A stretch of DNA of 43,805 nucleotides from Acanthaster planci. Taxonomy: Eukaryota; Echinodermata; Asteroidea; Valvatida; Acanthasteridae. The notes beneath the pieces are model-generated. The model saw nothing but the letters and a program-made list of their open reading frames with translations. It made no database searches and was not told the DNA's origin. The position numbers and the translations under genes were made by a program. How positions within the stretch are numbered: the stretch's first letter is position 1; every line of letters begins with the position of its first letter. The DNA lies in assembly GCF_001949145.1 (NCBI RefSeq), contig NW_019091735.1:14235-58039 (forward strand), given 5' to 3'. This document shows positions 10,640 to 20,373 of the stretch, one piece after another.

Positions 10640-13039
10640 GGAACACGGTTCTTTTTGGTACATAGGAAGCAAGCAGCGCATTGTTCTAAACGTCGGATGT
10701 TAATCTGTCCTACCTTTTTATCAAACGAAATTGTTACAATAAGTTTACAAATTCTTTGTGGGTGTATGAAACAGAACAAAAACTCCTCACGGGGAATGTC
10801 AGAAAAGAGGACAGAGCTGCAAACCACCTACATGATATACGCACCTGCAACCGCTCAAAGGAAATGTCCCGTATGCTGCATGACCACGTACACGCGGGCG
10901 CACGTGGCGTGCACAAATGGTGAGCGCTGGTCGTGTCACGTGTGGACCAGATTAGTGCTGTGTACGTCACGGGTTAAAAGGCTTAAAGTTTTATGTACAA
11001 AAATACCTTCGTAACTCGAACAATGCCACTATTATATCCACTTATTTTGAAGTTTCTGATTCAAAAAAACACCACCAGAATGCTTCAAACGGCGTTGAAA
11101 GTATCGGAAGTTTATATAGGGTTAGGAGTCATCGCAGGTGCATTTCTTTTCTCACGAGGACCATTTGTATGCACGTTGCATAAATCAACGTAGCTGCAAC
11201 TGTAATCCTGGCTTTCAAGACACTGAAACTAACCTGACTGCAACGCGGGCCCATTGTAGTCCCCTTCAGGCAGTCCAATCGCTGACACTGCAGCGGCCAT
11301 GTGACTGCAAAAGGAAAGGTCATGTGACCACACATAGGGAAGCCAAAGTGAAAAAAATAGCAGCGCTTCACCTTGTTAAATGACTGTAGCGATACGAAAG
11401 TTTTGCCACATGAATGTACCACGATGAAGTGGTTTAGTTTAATAAATACTTTTTCTGGATAACTACATTCCCCTGAGGTTCAGATTGTCGAGATTTTAAT
11501 GTATAAGTACTTTGACAAGTGACATTTGATTGGCCGACTGTATTATGACTTGCACCTGTTAACATTTCCCTTTTTTCGAATGAAAGAATACTTAGATTTA
11601 AAATGCTTTTGTACATGCAGAAAACATCCTTCCTGCTTTTTTGTTCAATTCCTCATTCACAGTTCCGCTGAGTCACTGAGGAAATTCATGTTGCTTTAAG
11701 TTAAAATAATTTTGAAACGGCATATTTTTTGGTTTGAAAAAACTAAACTTGTTCTCTGACTCTTTGGGTTTGCAGAGCACATTTAGTGTTTTGGTTATAA
11801 AAAGAGGCCAATCAACCGCACAATTTGTGCGTGATCACTACTTACCGCACGCCGTGTGGAGTCACAGTTCTGCTGGAATTTTACACAGTCCGCTCTCGCT
11901 TCTTCTTCAATCCCGACATAAAGTAATTTCCATTCATATTGTTTTATTTGACAAAAAAATACTCTTTAACTCAAACAGTAAGCACTAGTTATTCCGCACA
12001 AAAGTCATGTAGGCCGACAGGATTCATAGGTTACAAATACAGTCATGCACGTGTACATCAACAGTGCTTCCACCTCATAAGACAAAACTCCTTCGGTCTC
12101 TTGTTCGTATAGGTTTGGTACAGTCATTTTCCTAGTTCCAGATCGCGAAAATTATTAAGTAAGACTGCAGCTAAAAAAATCCTCAAATCCAAGTGAAATA
12201 TGGTCAGAAGTCAAATTTGTGTTTTGGATATACTTCAGCCTTTTTCAAAATCTAAGCTTTTACATTTGGACTCACAGAATCGATCGACGAAAGCGACGAC
12301 GACACGTACCTTTCCTAGTTCTGGATAGGTTTAGGATCGAGAGAAAAACGTTTTCACAAATAAAAAGTAACCATACGGAAAATCCATTTTCAGCCAGAAC
12401 CATTGTAAAAAGTTGCTTTTCTAATAAAGATTTTTTTAATTTTGAGCAAATTAGACGAAAAATAAGAATTCCAATGCATTAAACAGTTGAAATTGCGTAA
12501 AGTTTGACTCGACTTTTCAACTGTACAGTGGGCTATCAACGGTACCCTCCCCGCGCCGCACAGTTGACGAACCCATTGCGTCACATACATTTCTGCTGCG
12601 CCCGCGTAGTTGAGTTCGCAACGACTTTGGGTGGTAACGCCGCGCGTGTGATCCGAAAGTAGCGGGAAAAGCTTGCAGTTTTCGGTAAATTAACAAAAAC
12701 GAAAACTCTAAAAAAGTCATTTTGATTAAGCTAACATTAGATGCAAAGGTTCATATGACTGTTCAATCTAAAGAAATATTTGAAATCACTCGTAGTGAGT
12801 GACCTATCGCCCGTGAATTTTAGTGTGTGTGATTTTTTAGGGAAATTCCGGAACTAGGAAAACGACTTGCGATACAACGGGCGGAGTGAATAACAAAATT
12901 AGCTGTCGATCTCCGAATTCAAGTTTCATGTATGACTGTGGGACCGGGTTTCCAGCGGCACGGTGGTTTTCCAGGAAGTCTGTCCTTCATTAAGAAATTT
13001 CACAGACATTTTATGCATTGATGTTTGTTCCTAATTTAT
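10640..13039. other. Noncoding interior of BEL-like element
   Basis: No pol coding is visible where it would be expected. Content: a repeat at 11797-11935 shared with 20733-20870; a candidate inverted repeat pair at 12122-12142 and 12847-12867 (TTTTCCTAGTTCC core, 19 of 21 bases paired) with a third partial copy at 12311-12325; and a CpG-rich patch at 12540-12670. Listed ORFs here are short and lack motifs. Confidence 0.5.
11797..11935 (+). repeat. Dispersed repeat, copy 1
   Basis: GGCCAATCAACCGCACAATT and the following 100 bp match 20733-20870 in the same orientation. The copy carries TTATAAAAAGAGG, a TATA-like box, just upstream. It may be part of an LTR or a promoter-bearing MITE. Confidence 0.55.
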
Positions 13040-14930
13040 TTACTTTTTTACGGCCCGGAAAAAAATGGAACCGGGTTTTGAAATCGACGGGCGGGTACCC
13101 GGCACGGGCCTACGCGGTAGGTGCAAATACTTGCTGTGTTTCATTCCACATCCTTGAACAGTGCACACAAAGGGACGTGTGCAGTCTCTGCCCAGATGTC
13201 CAGGCTTGAAACAGTTCACACACATTTTTTTTCTTTGAACGAGTGCAAGACGGTCCTTCACCCGCATTGCCCTGAATGCGTCACACTGATGGAGGAGGTG
13301 TGGCTGGTTACAACGTAGGAAAAGCTTGACTGGAGATGCCACTTGCTTGGGGAGAGCTGGTACTCTTCTCCTTTCGTGATGAGGCCTGGGTACCAAAACT
13401 TGCTCGCTGCTTAAAGATCCTCTGACCTTTAGACTTGGGTTCTCTGAAAGCACCCTTTTGGACAATGCTTCCAAACACCGGGTCACGGGCTTCTTCTGCA
13501 GCAGCAACTACGAAACTGGTAAGATCATCGATGTTGGGAGGTCGTTTCTTTGTGGTCTTTTTATTACGGTGGACTTCCTTCAGCCATCTGGTCTTTAGGT
13601 GATATGGCAACATCTCAGCGATCGCCAGAAGGCAACTTCTATTGTTTAGCTCGTTGGGGTACCCCATAGTGTCTAGAGTTTCTCTGCAACATCGAAGGTC
13701 GTCTGCGAAATCCTGCAATAAAGTACTGTCACTGACGGTTGACCTTTGCATCACCTTATCTATCCACGCCTGTGCAATGGTATGTTCATCGCCGAATCCC
13801 TCCTTCAGTAGACGTAGGGAAAGGGTATATCCTTCCGATGGCTGCTTTACTTTACAGCTCTGCAGGAGTCGTCTAGCCTGCCCCGTGCAGTACTGCATGA
13901 TACGGGTAAGTGTAGCTCCGTCGTTGATGGTTTCTCGACCCACGGCATTTTCAAAGGCCCTGATGAAGGACCAATACTTGAGATGGTCCCCATCGAAGGA
14001 CATGAGGTCAGCCTTCGGTAGCTGAAGTGTTTCACGAGTGTCTTTGATCATTTGGTGTAGAATGTCATTTACATCAGCACCTGCAGGGAGCGATGGAGAT
14101 CCACTGGTATCTGCAGGTGGCGTCGACAACAGTGAAGTGGGTTTCATGGTGGCATGTCTCGGAGTAAAGGCTTTGGGTATATAATTCACCTCAGTAGCGG
14201 AGCTAAAAGCGGGCTTGAGAGTCGTCTGATGCTTCAGTGTAGTTTCTTCCTTGGGTTTAACATTAGATGTAGTTTTATCTTGGGTGAAGCACCCCTCCGA
14301 TCTACTCGCCGCCTCAGCCTCTGCAAAGGTTTTATCCATTACCTCAGCCCTGGCATATTTAACCTTTATCACCGACTTCTGCCGTTGTTGTTTAAGTTTA
14401 AGTTCTTGTTCTTTTATCTCCATCATAGCACGCAAAGAAGCCAGCTCGATGTCATGTTGTTCTTGTAAGTCAAGGGCATATGCCTCCAAAGCAGCCTTCT
14501 CGGCCTTGGCTTTAAGTCGCTCACTCGCCGAAGAACTTGTGCCCGATGCCTGAGAATTGGCACCTTGTTGACTGACGGAATCATCTGCAGTGATGTCATC
14601 ATCCAGGTCGTGTTGTTGGTCACCAAATTGAACTTGGGCTCGGTTTGTTTCTAACCAGGGTGCGACGGACCGACGAAAGATTTCAGACTTCGTTTCTGCA
14701 TCCCTCGAGAAGGCCGCAGAATTTCTTCTTTCACTGTCAGATCACTGGTAAGAATTTTGTGCCTTGGCAAATTCTGCAAAGCATCTCTCAAACTCCTTCA
14801 TGCTGGTTTCAACCTCAGGTTGTTTCCTCCCTCCATAAGGGTCGAAATTGATTTGGTGACTCTCGTTACTGCTCCTTTGCGCGTGGCCTTGGGTTTCTTG
14901 AGGTCACTCTGACATGGTTGGGGTGCCTGT
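13040..14930 (-). pseudogene. BEL/Pao gag (DUF1759-like) with zinc knuckles
   Basis: The minus strand opens near 14905 with a lysine-rich start (KGAVTRVTKSIS), passes stops and shifts, then has a long clean frame (14489-13308, 393 codons). That frame contains a coiled coil (EQHDIELASLRAMMEIKEQE) and the Pao gag core: LPKADLMSFDGDHLKYWSFI, MQYCTGQARRLLQSC and DDLTSFVVAAAEEARDPVFG. A shift leads to LLRCNQPHLLHQCDAF and the knuckle CVNCFKPGHLGRDC with a second Cys/His cluster (13507-13040). It then runs into unrelated sequence near 13060. The family assembles BEL/Pao particles. The long intact core suggests moderate age. Confidence 0.85.
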
Positions 14931-15015
14931 TTGTACTGTATCCATAATGAAACAATCAAAATTACATGTGGGTACTTCAAATTGTCAGGATAATACCCAG
15001 GACGTACGAAACTAG

Positions 15016-15438
15016 TGTAGCAAACTAATGCTACATGCGCCTCCGGAATAAGCCTCTTGGATAGACAAAGAATTTCAAATGCAAAGAAACTCCCATTGTA
15101 CAATCACACTTCCAAATACCACATTTAGTCTAATCAACTTTGTTTGGAACTGTAAGCATAAATAAAATTACAAGATTACACAAATTAAATTCAGCATGTA
15201 GAATTTGAGAATTAATGCAAATGGTCCTTAAAATTTCAAGAGTTCAGTGATGACAACTGGAATCACACAAACTACAATCCAAAAACGCCTAAAATCAAAC
15301 GGTGCCCATGTGTTGTCAAGTCCGGATGATCTACAGCTTGGCTCCGAGGTCCGGTCTGAAGTCCACTCCAGGCTGGGATTAGAAGGTGACAAGGCTCAGG
15401 TGTTCCAGTACTCCAGTAGGTGCTCCAGTAAGCTGACA
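15016..15438 (-). repeat. Right LTR (5' LTR) of BEL-like element
   Basis: Direct copy of 10217-10639, starting TGTAGCAAAC and ending GCTGACA in + orientation (TG...CA). On the minus strand the gag begins about 110 bp beyond its end, with CTAGTTTCGTACGTCCTGG in between; no tRNA match could be named for that leader. Confidence 0.8.
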
Positions 15439-15499
15439 GGTTCTCCAATTCTGGTAAATGCTGAGGCATGGAGGACCTCAAGGTTTAGATGATCTATAA

Positions 15500-15802
15500 A
15501 TTAGAGGGCTTGATGGCTGGAAAGCTTGTGGAATTAATAGTGGAAGCTTGCCAGATTCAGATGTCTTGGAAGATTTCGGAAGGTATGTACGCTGGGGTAC
15601 GAATGTTTACAACTGGTTAGGTTCTGGTGATTGGCTGGATACGATTAGACGATTTAAAGAAGATTCATTCATAAAACGTGGCAATAATCAGCGAAGCAAT
15701 CAACAAAGAAAAGGTCGGCCTTTCGGAAGGTCTGATCACCCCATAATTGCTGTGAGTGCCCAGCGCCAAGCCCCCAATAGTAGACTAACTACGGATGCCT
15801 AG
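15500..15802 (+). pseudogene. Unknown ORF fragment on composite insertion
   Basis: An open frame follows a UAA at 15497-15499 and reads GLDGWKACGINSGSLPDSDV, then FGRYVRWGTNVYNWLGSGDW. It ends in a basic Arg/Asn/Gln-rich tail with NNQRSNQQRKGRPFGR and a stop at 15800-15802. It has no ATG, so it is the 3' part of a longer protein whose start was lost when the BEL-like element inserted at 15438. A tryptophan-rich segment followed by a basic tail would suit the end of a retroelement gag. I do not recognise the family. Confidence 0.4.
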
Positions 15803-16491
15803 AAAGGGCCATGCAAGTGTGAGGCTATATATGCAGTTAATTTGTACGGTTGGCCGCCATGTTTGTTTTTGCATTGCACTTTAGACTTGTTTTAGTCACC
15901 TCGTAATATTAGTTGTATGAGGACACAGTGAAATTTCGATAAGTCAGGTTTTGGGGGATAGGTTTAATCTCGAGTTGGACAGAGTTTTGAGTTGAGGGAT
16001 TTTGTTTGTTTGTTTGTTTGTTGGGGTGTTGGGGTGTTTGTTTGTTTGTTTGTTTGTTTGTTTGTTTGTTTGTTTTGTTTTGTTTTTGTTTTTTTGGAAT
16101 AATCATTTTACCGTGAATGTATTTATATTAATCAGTAATTCCAGGAGAATGCTGTGAACCCAGAGAAAGACCTTTGCGATTCCCACCGTGTACACCCGGC
16201 CATAGGCATTTCCCTTTAGACATCTTGGAGTCCATAATTCTACATAATTTATGACGTTATGGCTTTGGTGTTAATTTCTATTTGGGGTATTTATTTTCAT
16301 TATCAAACCTTATGTTTACTGTGAAACTGTTTGTTGTGTATATGTTATTGTTTGTATATGTATTTATTTGTATTTAAATGTTATTTAATTTCAGTTTTCA
16401 CCGGTTTCCACTTAGCTTTGAGCCGAGTGCAATAAATGGGGAAAACACAACATCTTGGCCTACAGTTGCCTGTTTTGTGTACACGGTGATA
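15803..16491 (+). other. 3' region of outer insertion with GTTT microsatellite
   Basis: Noncoding. A (GTTT)n tract runs from about 15998 to 16091. AT-rich sequence then leads to an AATAAA at about 16431. CACCGTGTACAC (16184-16195) and its inverse GTGTACACGGTG (16477-16488) form a 12-bp inverted pair near the right end. Confidence 0.5.
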
Positions 16492-17400
16492 CCTATGGTC
16501 TTCATAACAAAACACAAATCGTAATGATCCACATTATCAAATGCTTTTTTTTTAGATTTTAAACAGCAAGAAGGATACAGTGAGAATTGGCATACATAAA
16601 AATATCCTTGATTAAGATGATATTATCATTGATTAATACGACCCGGAACAGTATAACTTTCATCATGGTGAACAACACTATCTATAATATGTTTGAGTCG
16701 GTTTGAAATAATTTTTGCAAAGATTTTGTATTCTGAAAAGTAAAGAGACAGGACACCAGTTCGAAATCTCAAGCAAGTCGCCTTTTCTGGGAAGAATGGT
16801 TGTAACTCCCCTTCGACAAGAAACTGGAAGGTGGCCGTTGGCAACAGATTCATTGAGTACTGCCATGAGAGCGTGCTTAATGATATTCCAACAAGTTTGA
16901 TAAAATTCAGAAGTAAGGTCATCCAGGCCAGGGGACTTATTTAAATTTAACTGCCTAACCGCCATAGGCTATACATTTCATCTGTTGTTATTGGTTTGTC
17001 ACAATCTTCAGAGTCACTTTTACTGAGCGTAGGTAAATTTTTAATTAAGTGATCAATAGTACTGGGGTCAGATTCAGCCTCACTGTACAATTTTTTGTAG
17101 AAATTCCGAATGTGACATTTTATTTCAATTGGATCATCGGTAGTCCTTCCAGGTGAGAGACGAATTTTAGAAATAGTTTTAGCGGTAGAGTTGAATTTTT
17201 CTGGATCAAAAAAGAATGTAGAACAAGTGTCAATTTTTGTTGTGAGCTGAAAGCGAGATCTAATAATAGCCTCTTTAGCGTCGTGCTTACAGTATTCATT
17301 CAGGGCATTCCGCTGTTCCCGAAGAGTTTTTTGAGTCTCTGTGTGACACAGGGGAAAGTCAAGGCCATTGACGCATGGTCTGGTTTCCTTCCAAATCTTT
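16492..17400 (-). pseudogene. LINE ORF2: linker and RT fingers to motif A
   Basis: On the minus strand the endonuclease-RT linker (QKTLREQRNALNEYCKHDA near 17310) leads to RT motifs: LNLNKSPGLDDLTSEFYQ (about 16945), GHLPVSCRRGVTTILP, NWCPVSLL (arginine of WRPVSLL changed to cysteine), IFAKIISNRLKHII, and catalytic motif A as KAFDNVDHYD near 16545. Motif A keeps its aspartate. The frame changes several times. The block is cut at 16491 by the composite insertion and continues at 9863. Confidence 0.85.
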
Positions 17401-17712
17401 CATGGTGCAGAAAGCTAAAACCAAAACAAGGAAAACCCCCAGTCAAACTTGGATAGAATACAAAAGATGAACTGGACTAAATTGCGGGGACGGGCATCAT
17501 GGCACTTGTTGGCTATGTGGCAGCTAAAGGATGACTCTGGACGGTGCTTACTGGCTGAAGACTCAGTGTGTTATGAGACAAAGGGCAATATGCTACAAAG
17601 GTGCCTAGAGGGGGTCACTAAATGAACTTCCAAGTGCCCAGAGGGGGTCTCTAAATGAACTCACACTGAATGGTTGACTGAGCACAGCCAACTGAGGGCG
17701 CTATACAAATAA
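17401..17712 (+). mobile_element. SINE-like insertion in LINE linker
   Basis: About 310 bp interrupts LINE linker coding that is recognisable on both sides. Its right end, AGGGCGCTATACAAATAA, resembles the 3' tails of several animal SINE and CR1-like repeats. Two tandem units (GAGGGGGTC-ACTAAATGAACT and a near copy) lie at 17610-17665. I could not identify a target duplication or a clear polymerase III promoter, so the class is tentative. Confidence 0.4.
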
Positions 17713-18720
17713 CATACAAAAGTGACCTGTCACATCTGTATGGGGTAAGATCAGGGCAGTACTGTAAATCATCAATGGATTTGTGAAGAGAATGAATCTT
17801 GTCCCGTTTTTCACGGGCAATTTAAGCTCCATACATTTGAGTGATAGATTTAATATGATTCTTCCCCATGTCCCACCATACACTGATGGAGGAAAATTGG
17901 CATCTTGTAGCTTGCCACTTTTTCCAGAATTGTTTAAAAATTTCTTTGTGGGTCTCGCCTTCAAGCAAAGAATTACTGAAGTGCCAGCAAGCGCCCCCCT
18001 TCTTACTTATATCAGAAAGTGTTAATTTAAAAACAACAGCACTATTATCCGACAAGGAACAAGGTTGAATGTTATAGGAGTCAACAGAGGGCAAAAGGTG
18101 AAAAGGGAAGTGAATTCTATCAAGTCTAGCTTTGGAGGTGCTTCTCAAAGTAACAGATCTGAACCAAGTAAATTTGAATAAATCGGGATTATTTACGCCA
18201 AACATCACACATAGAAAAAGTACTGTCTTGTAAAAGTATAAGTACAGAGGAAGCAACTTTGTGTCTCCTCTCAAAGCTTTGCGAGAAGCGATCTAGAAAC
18301 GAGTCATTTGAACAATTAAAATTCCCGCCAAAAATAATAACTCGATTGTCGTATGAAGAACAATGCGAAGAGCATTGAGTTAAGACGGTTCATTGCAGCA
18401 ACGTCATCCTGAGGAATCAGGATATTGTAAATATGATAAGTAGTCGAATAAATTCTAAGCTCGAGGAAAAGAACATATCCAGCACAGATCGTACAAGATT
18501 TTATTATGTTGAAATTATTATTGTATTATTTTCTTAACAAGAGTAGCTACACCAGAGCCCCAGGTGGTTCCAGGAGAGCAACAGACATCATACGGCTATG
18601 TTTTCCAACACAGATCTTCCTTCCTAAGATCATAAGTTTCCTGTAGCAGAACAACATCGGGATTTTCAAGGGTTAGCCTATGTCTAGATACACATGAACA
18701 GAGTTATTTTTTGGTGGGCG
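17713..18720 (-). pseudogene. LINE ORF2 APE-type endonuclease
   Basis: The minus strand encodes an apurinic-endonuclease-like domain. NPDVVLLQETYDL near 18655 carries the Q-E-T metal-binding motif, GTTWGSGVATL follows near 18560, and after decayed sequence come STSKARLDRIHF and CSLSDNSAVVF (about 18130-18030). SDN replaces the catalytic SDH at the end. It then enters the linker (ACWHFSNSLLEGETHKEIFK). In the family this domain nicks the target DNA. Stops, shifts and the SDH change make it inactive. Confidence 0.8.
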
Positions 18721-20373
18721 TGGGACGTCCCCCTGTATTGGGGGTTACTAGGGAGAAAGTCATATACAAACACAGGAAAGTAGAAAAATCATGGAAAAAG
18801 ATGAATGGGATCGCTGTGATCACGGTTTCTAACACTTTCGAATCCTCTGTTGCATATTTTTTTGTAATCAGAGGGCTGTTGCAGAGTGGCTTCAGTTGTT
18901 TTACTAGACCGGGGATGTCATGAGTAAATTTCCCGGCAACATCAAGCGGATTTCAACGTGACTTGATGCACTTGAGGAAGGTGACGACTTCCTCGTTTCA
19001 AAGTGGTCCTTTTGTCAGGTTTAGGTCCCCTGGCCCATCTTTCTCTTGATCGAAGACGCCTACGACAGAAGAGACGGATTCATGGTCACTCTCTGAATCA
19101 AGTTGAGATGGGTGTATCTGTGGTGATTATGTAGACATCTGAGATTATCTAGGACTTTGGAGATATTTTCCTCCGTTGAAGTTTGGGAGACACTTCTCCT
19201 CTCTTTCTATCTGGGGTGTATCACTTTGTTTACGCAATTTTCGCTGTGAAGACAGAGACTTCAGATGTACTAATGGATTGGACACAGCTTTGATTTTTTG
19301 CAGTGTCCTTTGGCAACAACCTCTGCAAAGACAGGAGAGGTTTCACGAAAAGGAGCTGGAGGCGAACCCCAGATGAAGGGAACAGTAGTATTGTTAGATG
19401 TTTTTGGATGTTGTGTATTTTGCTTTGAAGGAGCTGGATTTAAAGTGGTGTTATGTTTGTCTGCAGTGGAAGCACTTTGTTTTTCTGTCTCCTGTTGTTT
19501 TAAAAGTGTATCTACTAAACGTCGAGCATTAGGTTCTGTGTCTGATTCTTGCTGCGCATCAGGATCAGCTGGCTTGTTCTGGTCAGTCAAACTGTTTTGT
19601 CGACTCTGTTTTGATGGAAGTTTTGGGTCAGATTTGTTACCGTGTTCAAACTTGGGATGGGGATTCAATGGGTTAAAGTCAACCATGTTAGTGTCAAATG
19701 TAGATGGTTCAGCTTTTATTTATTTATTTATGTTACAATATTTACTTATGTGTCCATTTTCTCCACAGCTGAAACATTTAACAGATTCAACGGAGATGAA
19801 AACTCTGTATTTCACTCCTGCGCGTACAATGTTCATGTGATCGGGAGCAGTGACATTGGTTTCTATGATAGCATGCACTTGACGTCTGAAAGACATAACA
19901 TGAGATAACTCTTTGTCTTTAATTCCCAAGGGGATCGGTTTGATAGATGAAACTGATTTGCAGAAGCTTGACAGATTTTTTGGAATGACTGCATTTGGTA
20001 ATTCTGGATATACATTTTACAGTACAAGTCTCTCAGTAGGTTTTACTAAGGGGGTGATGGGAATAAACGAATCGTTGTGCTCCAAACCATACACAACAGC
20101 TTTCTCAACCGCTTCCCTTGACTTGAGGTAGACTGCTACACGTTCATTTGATATACGAGAAGCAGACACTATTTCAGCAGGGTTCATACCCGAGACAGAT
20201 AGCGCATTGACATAACACTGGACAGAGACATTGTCTTCAGCTTTGGAAACATTCCATTCTCGCGAGTTATGTTAGTGAAAGGTTCAGATACAACGTTGGT
20301 CTTTGGGAAGCCAGTCGCCTAATCACCTGAGTGATCCCGAACAACAGGGACGGTCAGCAGCACGACTAGCCAT
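18721..20373 (-). pseudogene. LINE ORF1 with CCHC knuckle
   Basis: A minus-strand ATG at 20373 opens a short frame, then the coding continues in other frames: NPAEIVSASRISNERVAVYL and SREAVEKAVVYGLEHNDSF (about 20190-20070), IKPIPLGIKDKELSHVMSF and VKCFSCGENGHISKYC (about 19955-19735). The last is a CCHC zinc knuckle. A polar Gln/Ser/Asn-rich C-terminal part follows (19686-19050). This layout, a fold ahead of a single knuckle and a disordered tail, is that of ORF1 RNA-binding proteins in Tx1-type LINEs. The boundary with ORF2 is not clear. Confidence 0.75.

Larger units (their letters stand above)
10217..15438 (-). mobile_element. BEL/Pao-like LTR element, gag only
   Basis: Two direct repeats of about 423 bp (10217-10639 and 15016-15438) flank a 4.4-kb interior. 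On the minus strand the interior has a DUF1759-type gag and Pao-type zinc knuckles starting about 110 bp after the right repeat, as expected for 5' LTR then gag. No protease, RT, RNase H or integrase follows; 10640-13039 is unrelated AT-rich DNA. I see no clear target-site duplication and cannot name the primer tRNA. It is either a deleted element later invaded by other repeats or a non-autonomous derivative. Confidence 0.7.
9864..16491. mobile_element. 6.6-kb composite insertion in the LINE RT domain
   Basis: The LINE coding sequence stops at CCCAT (9859-9863) and resumes at CCTAT (16492-16496), an imperfect 5-bp duplication. Removing everything between, with one copy, gives an uninterrupted minus-strand frame MKTIGLGERF. 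The outer element starts TGTTATCGCC and ends GGTGATA, possibly short inverted ends. Its arms (9864-10216 and 15439-16491) are not similar to each other. They carry a TATA-like box near 10016-10023, an unknown plus-strand ORF (15500-15802) and an AATAAA signal near 16431. A BEL/Pao-like element occupies the middle. The outer element's class is not determined. Confidence 0.6.

Noticed and set aside
12122-12867. Inverted TTTTCCTAGTTCC pair considered as a defined MITE
   Set aside because: Only about 21 bp pair, a third copy lies inside and no target duplication is visible; left as a note.
15909-16106. Lys/Gln/Thr-repeat ORF
   Set aside because: Translation of the (GTTT)n microsatellite.
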